Shown piece by piece: positions 1 to 10,625 of a stretch of DNA of 64,000 nucleotides. Below the pieces are notes generated by a model. That model did not search any database and had not been told where the DNA came from. It saw only the letters and a list, made by a program, of their open reading frames with translations. The stretch is from Rhodocollybia butyracea (taxonomy: Eukaryota; Basidiomycota; Agaricomycetes; Agaricales; Omphalotaceae), in assembly GCA_015501585.1 (NCBI GenBank), contig JADNRY010000223.1, positions 36,070 to 100,069 of the forward strand, written 5' to 3'. The position numbers and the translations under genes are program-made. Each line of letters begins with the position of its first letter. Position 1 is the stretch's first letter.

Positions 1-34
1 AACTTTGCGGTGCTAACCCGAACTTGACTACCAT

Positions 35-619
35 TTTTCAGTGTTTTTCTCCCCTGCAAAATATCATTTGTTTCAGAAGAAAAAAGTGTGGGAAAATAGA
101 TCCTTTTTCACCTGTAAAATAACATATTTTACATTAGCTATTTTTCCGGAAATATTTGTTATTTTCTACATTTTTTGCCACTGAAAAAGTGGTTTTATAA
201 CAGTGGCAAAATATTGTATTTTTTCATTGTATTTTTCTTGTGAAAAAGGATTTATTTTACGGCCGGGCCGGCCGGCCCGGACAAAGGATTTCTTTGACCC
301 GTTCATTGCCCGTTTCTTTTCGCAGCATATTTTTCCCAAGTAAAATCTTTCGAAAAAGCCAATATATTACAAAGGTCAAAACAAAGCTTTTACAAAGGTA
401 AAAATTATAGAAAAATTACAAATATTTCAAGAAAAATTTATTTGGTAGAATATGTACTTTTTCCAGCGGAATAACTGCCGAAAAAGGTGTTATTTTCCCA
501 CACCTTTCACGGATGCAAAACATGATATTTTACAGGGGACAAAATTACTGCAAAATGAACTGAAAAATATAATATATTTCCTAGCCTTTTACGGCAGAAA
601 AATACTGATATCTTGGCAG
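35..619. mobile_element. Foldback MITE, MULE-like, with 10-bp target duplication
   Basis: The ten bases TGACTACCAT occur at 25-34 and again at 620-629, directly flanking a 585-bp AT-rich stretch with no gene. Inside, the left part (about 40-110) matches the reverse complement of the right part (about 485-600): both read roughly CCTGYAAAATATCAT, then a GTGTGGGAAAATA block. An internal hairpin pairs TTTTGCCACTG (173-183) with CAGTGGCAAAA (201-211). Foldback ends plus an 8-11-bp duplication are the usual signature of non-autonomous Mutator-like elements. The family call is inferred from duplication length only. Confidence 0.55.
263..280. repeat. Perfect 18-bp GC palindrome
   Basis: CCGGGCCGGCCGGCCCGG is its own reverse complement and lies near the middle of the AT-rich foldback element at 35-619, where it is the only GC-rich patch. 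It may be the tip of the foldback. No protein-binding role can be assigned from sequence. Confidence 0.5.
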
Positions 620-977
620 TGACTACCATCCACCTTTGTTCAACCAGGACTCCAATTTCTTAGTGTAAAGTAAGTTTATTTTTGTTATTATCTTCTTTGT
701 TATTATCTTCACAGACCACTGTCTAATCTCTGACGCAGCACAACAACAACAGCACCGTCCTGCTACTCCTCGTCAACCGGCTGTCTGCAAGAGTTGGAGA
801 TTTGAATATGAAGCCAGCGTAAACTCAGGTTAGCCTTTAATCTTTGTTGTTTCTTGCCATCATACACCTTTTCACCTCTCTGCGCTCAATCCTCGGCGCG
901 AATTTTTTTTTAAATTTTAAAGTTTTAATTTTTACATTTGCTGGTCAATGAATACCTGCTTACACCGTTCTGGACAG

Positions 978-1427
978 GACTATCCTACTGAGCGCTACCC
1001 AGCTCAATCTCATGTGGCTGTGGTCTCAAGCGGCAGATAGTGCTGTTGATGTAAGTTGTTTTCGTTCTCATAGCCTATACGTATGTACTGCGTAACATAT
1101 CCCGAGGGCACGACTTTGGCGTCTGGTGGATCATGCAATGCAGTGCTACTAACTCATACTTTTTAGGGACACGGATTTGCCTGGTATTCCCCAGACATCT
1201 TCATTGGCAACCATATGTATACACCCGTGCGACTCGACACTGACCCTGTAGGAGGACTTACATTCCATTCTTGCGTCTATCACGTCCCCCGATGGCCCGA
1301 CAGCCCCGGCATCCTCTCAGGCATGTCATCCCTTCTCTCCTCGCCTGCTCTGGTGTCACGCCCCTCACCATCATCTCCCCGCACCTCATCACTGATGCCT
1401 TCCATGAACTCAAGCGCCCATGCCTGA
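978..1427 (+). pseudogene. Spliced coding fragment of unknown family
   Basis: Two stretches join across a well-formed intron (GTAAGT donor after 1050, TTTTTAG acceptor ending 1166). Together they give an open frame that includes GHGFAWYSPDIF and YHVPRWPDSPG. An acceptor (TGGACAG) precedes 978. An earlier exon-like stretch at 715-828 has a CTTCACAG acceptor and is Gln-rich, but I could not join it in frame. I do not recognise the protein. The frame ends at 1427 with no domain completed, so this is probably a remnant, upstream of the 3.9-kb element that starts at 1588. Confidence 0.35.
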
Positions 1428-1657
1428 ATCCCTCCCCTTCAATGTGCACAATTCCATGCGCTTTTTTGACATCACGTGGAGAAATGGGACATTGAGATCC
1501 TGTACACGGTTATTGCAGTATTGCTGGGTTTGAGCGATATTTGGGTATTTACGTGTAGGTATGCGAAAGGTGCTATAAAACAACCTACATCAGGAAAATA
1601 CCCCCTTTACTCAAGGAGAGTTGAGCCAACCTGGATGACCCTTCAGCCAGCCTGAGG

Positions 1658-1695
1658 GCTGTATGGCCCCCAATGGTCATTGGGGGCCATACAGC
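1658..1695. repeat. Perfect 18-bp-stem hairpin, 2-nt loop
   Basis: GCTGTATGGCCCCCAATG (1658-1675) is followed by GT and then its exact reverse complement (1678-1695). It lies in the left subterminal part of the 1588-5523 element and has no mirror copy at the right end. Perfect pairing in otherwise decayed surroundings suggests a recent origin. Function unknown. Confidence 0.8.
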
Positions 1696-1989
1696 ACTCA
1701 ATGCAAGGTTGATCTATTTCAATCCACTGAAGCCAACTTCAAACCAACTTCAAACCAGCTTCAAGCCAACTTCAAGCCAACTTGGGTAACTTGAGCAACT
1801 TCAAGGCAACTCAAGTCAGTCTCAAGTCAGCCTGAACTCAGCTAGAGTAGTCCCAAGTCAATCTCAAGCCACCTGTGAGTAGGCAACATATTACTTCAAG
1901 AACATTCAAGTCACAACAACTAAGTGTTCAAATGATGTAATTTGTATACAAACAAAGTACAAAATAAATGATAATAACATAAGATAATA

Positions 1990-3490
1990 GCAAAGTTTAG
2001 CGTGAGTACAGCAATAGTAAGGGGGTACCTAGGGAATCTAAACGAGCCCTATAACAAAGAAATGGAATGAAAACTGAGGGGAATATGGCAAAAACAGGAA
2101 AAACCACCTAAATGAGACTGACCAGGGTGAGATGACCAAGATGGAAAGTGACCAAGAAGTGAGTGGAGGAGCATGGAGAGGGTCCTAAGTGAATGTGAAT
2201 GGGCCCTACCTCGGAAAAATTGAGTGAAAATTGAAGGAGTTATGGCAAAAACATTGAAAATCACCTATATGATGAGAGAGTGATGGAAAAAGTTGTGAAT
2301 TGCTCTGGCGTGAGTACAGCGACAGTGAGGGGGTACCTAGGGGATCTAAACGAGCCCTGGACGAAAGAAATTGAATGAGAACTGAGGGAAATATGGCAAA
2401 AACAGCGAAAATCACCTAAGTGAGACTGACCAGGGGGAGATGAACAAGGTGGAAAGTGACCAGGAAGTGAGTGAAGGAGCATGGAGAGGGTCCTAAGCGA
2501 ATGTGAACGGGCCCTACCTCGGAAAAATTGAGTGAGAATTGAAGGAGTTATGGCAAAAACATTGAAAATCACCTATATGATGAGAGAGTGATGGAAAAAG
2601 TTGGGAATTGCTCTAGCGTGAGTAAGGCGATAGTGAGGGGGTACCTAGGGGATCTAAACGAGCCCTGGACGAAAGAAATTGAATGAGAACTGAGGGAAAT
2701 ATGGCAAAAACAGCGAAAATCACCTAAGTGAGACTGACCAGGGGGAGATGAACAAGATGGAAAGTGATCAAGAAGTGAGTAGAGGAGCATGGAGAGGGTC
2801 CTAAGCGAATGTGAACGGGTCCTACCTCGGAAAAATTGAGTGAAAATTGAAGAAGTTATGGCAAAAACATTGAAAATCACTTATATGATGAGAGAGAGAT
2901 GGAAAAAGTTGGGAATTGCTCTAGCGTGAGTAAGGCGATAGTGAGGGGGTACCTAGGGGATCTAAACGAGCCCTGGACGAAAGAAATTGAATAAGAACTG
3001 ATGGAATTATGGCAAAAAACAGCGAAAACCACCTAAATGAGACTGACCAGGGTGAGATGACCAAGATGGAAAGTGACCAAGAAGTGAGTGGAGGAGCATG
3101 GAGAGGGTCCTAAGCGAATGTGAACGGGCCCTACCTCGGAAAAATTGAGTGAAAATTGAAGGAGTTATGGCAAAAACATTGAAAATCACCTATATGACGA
3201 GAGAGAGATGGAAAAAGTTGGGAATCGCTCTGGCGTGAGTAAGGCGATAGTGAGGGGGTACCTAGGGGATCTAAACGAGCCCTGGACGAAAGAAATTGAA
3301 TAAGAACTGATGGAATTATGGCAAAAACAGCGAAAATCACCTAAGTGAGACTGACCTGGGGACAGTAACCACAATGGGGAGCTATTCAAACAATATTGAA
3401 GCGGTGGGGAGAGGGTCCCTAGGGGATCTAAACGAGCTCTACATCGAAGAAATTGAGTGAAAACTGAAGGAGATATGACAAGAACACCAA
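1990..3490 (-). repeat. Left array of 308-bp tandem repeat
   Basis: The word CTAGGGGATCTAAACGAGC recurs (with small changes) near 2020, 2330, 2640, 2950, 3260 and 3420, a spacing of about 308 bp. Each unit contains GTGAGTAMRGCGATAGTGAGG and a conserved TATGGCAAAAACA segment. The right array at 4010-4960 is the reverse complement. Apparent 103-codon frames in the units start at GTG and overlap their neighbours' stops; they are by-products of the repeat length, not genes. Confidence 0.85.
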
Positions 3491-4009
3491 AACTCACCTA
3501 AGTGGGACAGACAGTATGGGGAGTTGCTGAGACAAGATTAAAGAGGCAGAGAGGAACAGTAAGAAGGAGTAAAAATGCAACACTCTATCATGACCAGTTC
3601 CAAAGAACCTCGAGAAAGGTGGCAGCTGCCTGTAACTGTGCTATCTTAACCATGTCCAAGCTCGGCCTCTCGAGAAAGACAGTTACAGTGAGAAAATAAA
3701 CAAAACAAATGGGTAATAAAGAAAGACTAATGGTGGATGGATTTGTTGGCAACACAGCAGGGAATCCCAGAGACGATGGTGGAGGAGCGAGAACATGCAA
3801 GTTGAATGATTTGTCATAAGTTAACACATGACCATCAGACTTAGGCATTTTTTTTGTCTTCTTATTATATCTCCTGCAGTTTTCATGCAATTTCTTCAAA
3901 GTAGGGCTCACTCACATTGCCTAAAGACATTCTCTATGCTGCTTTGATCTCATATGATCAGTTCCCCATGTTGTTCAGCACTCCTCAGTTCATTCTCACT
4001 TAAGTGATT

Positions 4010-4960
4010 TTCACTGTTTTTGCCATATTTCCATCAGTTTCCATTCGATTTCTTTCGTCCAGGGCTCTTTTAGATCCCCTAGGTACCCCCTCACTATCGC
4101 CTTACTCACGCTAGAGCAATTCCCAACTTTTTCCATCTCTCTCTCGTCATATAGGTGATTTTCAATGTTTTTGCCATAACTTCTTCAATTTTCACTCAAT
4201 TTTTCCGAGGTAGGGCCCGTTCACATTCGCTTAGGACCCTCTCCATGCTCCTCTACTCACTTCTTGATCACCTTTCATCTTGGTCATCTCCCCCTGGTCA
4301 GTCTCACTTAGGTGATTTTCGCTGTTTTTGCCATATTTCCCTCAGTTCTCATTCAATTTCTTTCGTCCAGGGCTCGTTTAGATCCCCTAGGTACCCCCTC
4401 ACTATCGCCTTACTCACGCTAGAGCAATTCCCAACTTTTTCCATCTCTCTCTCGTCATATAGGTGATTTTCAATGTTTTTGCCATAACTCCTTCAATTTT
4501 CACTCAATTTTTCCGAGGTAGGGCCCGTTCACATTCGCTTAGGACCCTCTCCATGCTCCTCTACTCACTTCTTGGTCACCTTCCATCTTGGTCATCTCCC
4601 CCTGGTCAGTCTCACTTAGGTGATTTTCGCTGTATTTGCCATATTTCCATCAGTTTCCATTCGATTTCTTTCGTCCAGGGCTCGTTTAGATCCCCTAGGT
4701 ACCTCCTCACTATCGCCTTACTCACGCTAGAGCAATTCCCAACTTTTTCCATCACTCTCTCATCATATAGGTGATTTTCAATGTTTTTGCCATAACTCCT
4801 TCAATTTTCATTCAATTTTTCCGAGGTAGGGCCCATTCACATTCGCTTAGGACCCTCTCTATGCTCCTCTACTCACTTCCTGGTCACTTCCCATCTGGGT
4901 CATCTCCCCCTGGTCAGTCTCACTTAGGTGATTTTTGATGTTTTTGCCATCTCTCCCTTG
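4010..4960 (+). repeat. Right array of 308-bp tandem repeat, inverted
   Basis: Three units read AGGGCTCGTTTAGATCCCCT near 4062 (with one change), 4371 and 4679, the reverse complement of the left array. Both arrays could pair into a hairpin of about 1 kb around the 3500-4000 centre. Confidence 0.85.
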
Positions 4961-5149
4961 GTTTTCTCTCATTTTAAATGTAGGGCACATTCACAGTCTC
5001 TAGGGAGCCTCTCTATGTTCCTTTATTCACTTCCTGTCTTTGCACTTTCCTACCCTGGTCCCATCCCACACTACCCCCAGTTGTATAGAATTTGTCTAGA
5101 TACCTAATGACCTCTGTCTACACAATTGATCTTTTTTAAACCTAAACCT

Positions 5150-5510
5150 CATTCAAGTTCAACTTAAATAGCAACTTTGGGCATTACTACTCTACAGTTG
5201 AACTCAGTACATGCCTTATACCAGGTTAAGCTCAAGTTGACTTCAGTTAATCTCAAGTTAACCTCAAGTTGACAAATCTACTGAGGTTGACCCTGGTTGA
5301 TCTCAAGCTAACAAATCTACTCAAGTTGACCCAGGTTAGCCTCAAGTTGGCAAATCTACTCAAGTTGGCCCAGGTCAACCTCAAGTTGACAAATATACTC
5401 AAGTTGGCCCATGTCAACCTCAAGTTGACAAATATACTCAGGTTGGCCTCAAGTTGGCAAATATACTGAAGTTGGCCTCAAGTTGGCTCAAGTTGGCTTG
5501 AGTCTATTAG
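5150..5510. repeat. Subterminal CTCAAGTTG-rich block
   Basis: Short units of roughly 30 bp such as ACTCAAGTTGGCCYAGGTCAA and CTCAAGTTGACAAATMTACT repeat about ten times before the right end of the 1588-5523 element. They mirror the CAACTTCAAGCCAACTT block at 1730-1900. Arrays of short subterminal repeats are typical transposase-binding regions in CACTA-like elements; that role here is inference. Confidence 0.6.
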
Positions 5511-5548
5511 CCTTTTCCTGATGTAACAAAAACACTACCGCACCTAAC

Positions 5549-7322
5549 CAGACTATCGATATGTAAGGGAGCGAGGGCGGGTTGTCAGAGATTCCCCGAG
5601 GGAAAGCTTTGTAATATCGGATGTACGTGCGCGACTGCTCCAGGTTCAAGACTGTAGCGCTAACGTGGGTAACTAAGCTTAGACAACTCTTAGAACTAAG
5701 TCGAGAGAAGCCTAGTTGGGGTGTACGAGTGTACGAGGGAACCAGGTGTGTATGTCCAAATCAATTAACCAAAACCAAAACCAATACAACGAAACTAAGA
5801 TTCTCCTAGGCAAACTCTGGCTCTAGCTAGAATAGTAATCTCGAGGTTTGTCAACAACCCTAGGCAAACTCTGGCACTAGCTGCTGTGACGCCGTAAAGT
5901 CCTCGACCAAACTCTGGGCCAAGCTACGATATTGTGAGTGAACTTAATCACTAGGAACTCGTACCACAATCTTAGTGGCTCGTCTAACTTCGTGAAGAAG
6001 TCAACTAAGGAACCCTCACTCTGGAGCCAAATAATCCCTTACTAGAAGCCGTCCCCTCTAAGGAAGCAACTAGATTTGAGTTGATCTGGAGTTCGAGAGA
6101 ACTCTACACACTTAAATTCGATCAAGATATAAATGGGCTTTGCGAAGCGCGTGAAGTTTATTACTTTCTTAAGATAACCAAGTCAGGAGGCGTCACGCTA
6201 CTGATCCCGTGGGGACGTTCTACGGAGCACTGGTCTTAGCAGTCAAGTCAAGGGCAAGAAACTTGTCTTATTGAATAAATATATCTGGCTTATATACTGA
6301 GTAGAGAGAGTTTAATACGAAAAATAGATGAAACAGATACGGAGAGAGACGGAAAGAAAGTGGAACAGAGGAATCTGGCTCGGAAAGGAAACTCCAGCCT
6401 ATATATGGTACACATGATAAAGAAAATAGTCCATTCTTGGGTATATATCAGAGGTAAAATATGATTTCGTGAGGATTAACATAGTTTTAGAGTGTTTTGA
6501 TCCGAGCGAGGTTTCTCCGATTACTCCACAATTCTCCGGGGTCAGGAGTACCTTTACGCTTCATGATCACTTGCCGCCCGGTTTCCCTTGGGTGAGTTTC
6601 ATTCTATTCCTCGGGTAGTTCTGTCCATCCTGAGTGTGATTAACATTCTCTCGAGAAGACCTGTTATCTAGCTTTCCAACGACACCACTTATGATAATCT
6701 CGAGCAACTGCGCTGAGTATGTAGAAGTGATTCCCGATAGTCGGCTTTAACGGATAAGACCTTCCATGTATGATTTCTAAGATCAAATGTTTCGATTTGC
6801 CAAGGCTATCCCGGCGCGTAGCTTTCCGTAGGACCGCTAAGTATGTTTCTACCGTCCTCACGGTTACGACCGGTGCTGCGAATAGACCTCTACGGTTTCC
6901 CTCGGGATTGTTCTGGTCCATTGTTACAGACTGTAAAGTCCACATCTTAACATAGCTTGTTGGGGGTCTTAGTGCGAGGGATGCCTTCCCTCATAATTCC
7001 TTCCCTCGAGTAACGCGTTGGCTTAGTACTTATCCCGCTTCGAGATGTCCTGTAGTTTAGAGAGTCTACACTCTTTGGGTATAACTAGATTGACGATCTA
7101 GCGTTACATCTCCGGGCAGCCCAGGTATCCTTGCTAGCTTGGCTCTAGGCTACGCTTGTGGGCGTACCTTCACGGCTCGCTGAGTATTATTGTTAAGTTC
7201 TTTGCCTCGGCAACAGCTATCACGCTCGGGCTCCGTATAACTCTCTTATTGCATTGTATAACACGTACAAAGTGTCAAAATGTACGGTTACATGCCTTAG
7301 GCCGATTTTAGGCCTAATAGCG
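5549..7322 (-). mobile_element. Long terminal-type repeat, copy A (probable solo LTR)
   Basis: Reading the minus strand from 7322, the sequence starts CGCTATTAGGCCTAAAATCG and stays nearly identical to 63009-64000 on the plus strand until the window ends there. In the same orientation it holds a CATATATAGG TATA-like box near 6410 and an ATTTATTCAATAAG polyadenylation-like stretch near 6280, the order expected in a promoter-bearing LTR. No protease, RT or integrase lies next to it. The far end is taken as 5549 because 5525-5548 belongs to the sequence flanking the 1588-5523 element. It could instead be an end of another kind of large element. Confidence 0.45.
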
Positions 7323-7907
7323 AGCTGAGGATTAAATACATGAAAGGGTTTCCTGACGAGATATGTTCCCATGCTACTGCTCTATCATCACTGACTGACT
7401 TTCTTTCTTTCATTCTTTCTTTCTTAGGATATGCTAGTCAGCCTAGGCCCGGAATTCTTCACCCGCCTCTCTTGCCTCACCTTATTCCACCTGTATCATT
7501 CAATCAAGGACTACAACTACAACCTCCGGTATCACGGCGTCCACGCGACCATATCCATGCCCCTATAGCCCTGCTTTGTCACCACCGGCGACTCTCAATT
7601 CCTTCCCTCCTGTCCCCAGCACCTTTGCCCAGCTTGTCCTCAACAACAATGACAACTGATGGCACTTTTTGGCAACGACTTCAGAATACCTGGCAAACCA
7701 CACTACACGTGTTGCTTGCCACTACTTCTACTACATATGCGTTGAATTAGCCTGTTTTTTGTTCACTAACATATGGCTGTATTTAAATGAGATGTTAAGT
7801 TATTAACATGTGACTCATGCTTCTGAGCTTAAGCGCGCAACGCATTCTTTGCTTTAACCATTCATTAGGATATGCGAATAATATTCCTTTTATTCTTGAT
7901 CTTCATT
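7323..7907. other. No recognised gene; low-complexity Pro-rich frame
   Basis: A plus-strand frame at 7340-7750 encodes a Pro/Leu/Thr-rich stretch (for example PRPGILHPPLLPHLIPP). It lacks any domain I recognise and sits against the terminal repeat at 5549-7322. It could be a remnant of a Gag N-terminus but is too short and biased to support a call. The rest is AT-rich spacer. Confidence 0.3.
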
Positions 7908-8511
7908 ATGGCTAACTTCCAATGCGCCAACTGCAAGGTAGATTGCAAATCTGCTGGAGGTTTAAGCAAGCATGTCACGTATCACTAACACCTGTTCTGG
8001 TACCCAAACGCACTGAAGGATTGAAGGTTGCCTAGTAGGACAGTTGGAAAGGATATTACTGAAGAAGAATGGGAAGATGTAAATGAGGTTCGTTGTCTCA
8101 ATATATATCTGACTTAACCTAATGTTTCTACATCCTCAGTTCATAGCTGATCCAGTTCCTGAATATTCTTCTCCTCCCAAACCACCTGTACCTGAAAAAA
8201 TAGTTCTGAAGCCTTTGAGGACTGGTCGATTGCGCTATCTGCCCGCCACTCTCAGAGACAATCTTCCATCTCTTTCCCAAGCTATGCCAACGACTTTTCA
8301 GGTAGAGCAAAATGATGAAGACAAAGAGGCTGTTATTCCTGTGGCTTCTCCAGCTATGAGCACTTCACCTTCATCTTTGCCAGACCCTCAGGCTCCTCCA
8401 GTTACCTATGTCTCAACAAAACCTGATGAATATGGCATACAGAGAGATTGTGGCAGTGGTCCTGGGCACCAGCCAAGTCCAACGAGGTGGAAGAAGTTAA
8501 AGAGGCAGTAA
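7908..8511 (+). pseudogene. Plavaka-type transposase gene, 5' half only
   Basis: The ATG at 7908 begins a short frame with a C2H2 finger (CANCKVDCKSAGGLSKHVTYH, residues about 6-26), the N-terminal finger of fungal Plavaka transposases. The frame stops (TAA) right after the last His. Coding-like sequence resumes after a plausible intron (GTTCGT donor near 8088, CCTCAG acceptor ending near 8140) with PVPEYSSPPKPPVPEK, then RTGRLRYLPATLRDNLP and EYGIQRD. That is the order and spacing of a Plavaka N-terminal region up to the point where the transposase domain should begin. It ends at 8511, beside a foldback insert (8484-8675). The matching C-terminal part sits on the opposite strand at 12962-15455. 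Confidence 0.6.
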
Positions 8512-8675
8512 ACACCTGCTCCCGGCAGGCAAAAGATTTGTCGCACACTCGATTGGGCAGTCGGCTCCCAGGTGTTTGCAAAGTATTGCAAACAGCAATC
8601 AAGCTTTTGCCTTTTGGAGCATGCAATGAATCTTTTGTGTGCCAGGAGCCAGTGTTTGTAACTTCTTCCACCTTG
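8484..8675. mobile_element. 190-bp foldback (palindromic) insertion
   Basis: AGGTGGAAGAAGTTA near 8484 is matched by TAACTTCTTCCACCT near 8660-8674, and the pairing continues inwards through CAAAAGATT/AATCTTTTG and GCAAAGTATTGCAAAC at the centre. The whole segment is an imperfect palindrome. It begins where Plavaka homology fades, suggesting it inserted there. I found no clear target duplication. Confidence 0.4.
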
Positions 8676-8809
8676 TTCATGCCATCCTTTGACCTTCATT
8701 TTCTTTCTCCTCTAATTGATTTTCTGGAGAAACCTGGCCAAGTTTTACTGCCAGAACTGGCCAACCTGCCCCAGATTCTCTCAGTCCAATTTAGAGATGT
8801 CCACAAGTC

Positions 8810-9400
8810 CAGGTCCCACCCAGGTACTCGCAGGTAGGACTCGTGAGAAAACTCGCAAGTATAGGTACTTGCAGATCCAAGTACCCGTTTCCCATGAGTA
8901 CCAACAGGTCACAAGTATCAGGCTGGAATAATTTTGCTTACTTGCAAGTACTTACAGGTAGTTACAAGTAGGCAAAAATTTTCCAACAGGAGACAACTTT
9001 TAGTTGTAGTTGCCAATCTGATGATGATGTCATGGCAATCCGGAACTGATTCTCCTCGGACGTTGCTTACTGATGTACTTACTAATACATACAGAGGTAG
9101 TAGAACATCATAGATACCTCGAGAATAGCTGTGTTGTAGTATATAAGGTCTACCTCCAGGCAAAAATCTTCCAACAGGAGGCAAAAACATGAACTACTTT
9201 ACATTTTATACTGTATCTTCTTACTTACCACTGAGTAATACAGTTGGTATCAATGGGTTACTTCAAGTGAGTATTTGTGAGATTTGGATCTGTGAGTACT
9301 TGCAGATCCCAAGTACTTGTTTCCCATGGATCCTCACGGGTCACAAGTAGCACTATTTTGGTCCCAAGTACTTGGACAATGGATCCGAGTCTACTTGGAC
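8810..9400. repeat. Dispersed ACTTGCAAGT-type repeats
   Basis: TACTTGCAGATCC-AAGTAC followed by GTTTCCCATG occurs near 8868 and again near 9298. A second pair (GGCAAAAATYTTCCAACAGG) occurs near 8971 and 9160. The segment is made of decayed, partly inverted repeats around short TACTTGCA words. No gene is visible; frames on both strands mirror each other because of the repeats. Confidence 0.45.
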
Positions 9401-9404
9401 TCGG

Positions 9405-10329
9405 GAGTCCTTGATACAGCGGATCATCTTTACTGTGCGACTTTGGTTACTACAGAAATTTAGTTAAAACACATCAGGAAAAGGCGTTTTTGCCTAGGTG
9501 ACCCCAGAGTGGCCTAAAGCAAACTAGATGACCTATGAATCCTAGGGCATCCTAGGAATTTGGGCTCGTCCCTTGCCAGTCAAGGCTCTTGAGGATTCCC
9601 TAGGGTATCCTAGGCAAACCCAGGGCAAGCCTAGGTTTGCCCAGGTGTTTCCCAGGTGTTCCCCAGGAGCACCTGGGCAAACCTGGGCAGACCTAGGCTT
9701 GCCTAGGGGATCCTCAAGAGCCTTGACTGGCAAGGGACAAGCCCAAATTCCTAGGATGCCATAGGATTCATAGGTCACCTAGTTTGCTTTAGGCCACTCT
9801 GGGGTCACCTAGGCAAAAATGCCTTTTCCTGATGCAAGTATCTAGCAATTTCCTCAAGGGACTTTTAAGTATTTTGAGATACCCACAATCTTGTGAAACA
9901 AAGGGCAGGGAGTTCCGCAAAAAGATTTAGAAAATCAGGTATTTTCTCATGTTTTGGAGTCCTTGATACACGCCAAATGTGGTGTATCAAATCGTGCATC
10001 AAACAGAGTTTGCTTAACCAAAGCACAGCAACTGTCTCGGAACTTCCGGTAAGTATCTCAAGTTGAGGGAATAGTGTACCTTTATATATTAAGCCGCTTT
10101 ATTACTTTCTTTATCATTAAAATCAAGCCCCCGAAGGGAAAGATATGTTTTTCCTCAAAAAATATTCATAAAACATAAGAATTTAGTTGATTGCTCTGCA
10201 ACGTGATAAGGTATTGCCTCCAGAAATTTTAAGAAAATGTATCATACATATACATTGCTTATGAGCTATTTACTTTTGCCGGATACACCCAGCAGAAAAA
10301 TTTTTACGGTTAGTGTATCAAGGACTCCC
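9405..10329. mobile_element. TIR element (GGGAGTCCTTGATACA), host of a nested MITE
   Basis: GGGAGTCCTTGATACA at about 9405-9420 is the exact reverse complement of TGTATCAAGGACTCCC at about 10314-10329. A third copy of the motif (GGAGTCCTTGATACAC) lies near 9957, so the left part may be duplicated. The MITE at 9472-9834 sits inside. Without it the element is about 560 bp and AT-rich, with no gene. No target duplication was evident. Confidence 0.45.
9472..9834. mobile_element. CATCAGGAAAA palindromic MITE, copy 1
   Basis: The ends are CATCAGGAAAAGGC and GCCTTTTCCTGATG, with CA on both sides (9470-9471, 9835-9836). The inverted arms run through GCCTAGGTGACCCCAGAG, GGCCTAAAGCAAACTAG and CCTTGCCAGTCAAGGCTCTT almost to the centre, so nearly the whole 363 bp is one palindrome. 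The centre holds smaller CCTAGG/CCCAGGTG palindromes. It carries no gene and is nested in the 9405-10329 TIR element. Confidence 0.85.
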
Positions 10330-10470
10330 AGTGTATCCATTACTCAACACACTTTTAATAATTATTGACTTGTTACAACAAGTCCAGAGATTTTACAGTT
10401 ATTTATTGTTAGTAACAATAGATATCAATGACAGGTGGCACATAATTAAATGTCAATCAAAGATTCTCAT

Positions 10471-10558
10471 GTGCATATGGCAGAGTGGTTCTTCCGCTGC
10501 CACGATGTGATTCTGGGTGTTGATCGGGAGGCTAATGGTTCAATCCCGCCTGGTAATG
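10471..10558 (+). pseudogene. tRNA-like sequence (A box and B box, poorly paired)
   Basis: TGGCAGAGTGG at 10478-10488 fits an internal promoter A box and GGTTCAATCCC at 10537-10547 fits a B box, about 50 bp apart, followed by TTTTATTATTT. The acceptor and T stems pair poorly, so this is more likely a tRNA pseudogene or a tRNA-derived SINE head than a working tRNA. It is followed within 30 bp by a telomere-like tract. Confidence 0.4.
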
Positions 10559-10587
10559 TTTTATTATTTCTCCGTTTTATTAAAAAT

Positions 10588-10625
10588 AGGTTAGGGTTAG
10601 GGTTTTGGGTTTGGGTTAGGGTTTG
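10588..10625 (+). repeat. Interstitial telomere-like tract
   Basis: About 38 bp are built of (T)TAGGG with variants TTTTGGG and TTTGGG. TTAGGG is the usual telomere unit of filamentous fungi. A single degenerate interstitial tract is compatible with an end-fusion scar, telomerase-mediated break repair, or chance. Confidence 0.6.

Larger units (their letters stand above)
1588..5523. mobile_element. 3.9-kb TIR element with inverted satellite arrays
   Basis: The element starts CATCAGGAAAA and ends TTTTCCTGATG, and TA lies on each side (1586-1587 and 5524-5525). The flanks (GCTATAAAACAACC and ACAAAAACACTACCGCACC) are found contiguous, without an insert, on the minus strand near 26.8 kb, which fixes both boundaries. 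Inside, in order: a subterminal block rich in CAACTTCAAG words (1730-1900), five copies plus a partial of a 308-bp repeat (about 1990-3490), a unique centre (about 3500-4000), three copies of the same repeat in opposite orientation (about 4010-4960), then the CTCAAGTTG-rich subterminal block (5150-5510). No transposase is encoded, so it is non-autonomous. It shares its ends with the MITE family seen at 9.5, 17.2, 30.2 and 45.1 kb. Confidence 0.8.

Noticed and set aside
715..828. Gln-rich exon-like stretch with good acceptor and donor
   Set aside because: It cannot be joined in frame to the exon at 978, so it is not reported as coding.
2049..4774. A series of about 103-codon frames of near-identical sequence on both strands
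   Set aside because: They start with GTG, overlap their neighbours' stops, and exist because a 308-bp repeat lacks stops in one frame. There is no sign of selection on protein.
9542..9778. Similar peptide frames on both strands of MITE copy 1 (and at 45247-45435)
   Set aside because: They mirror each other because the element is a palindrome; not genes.
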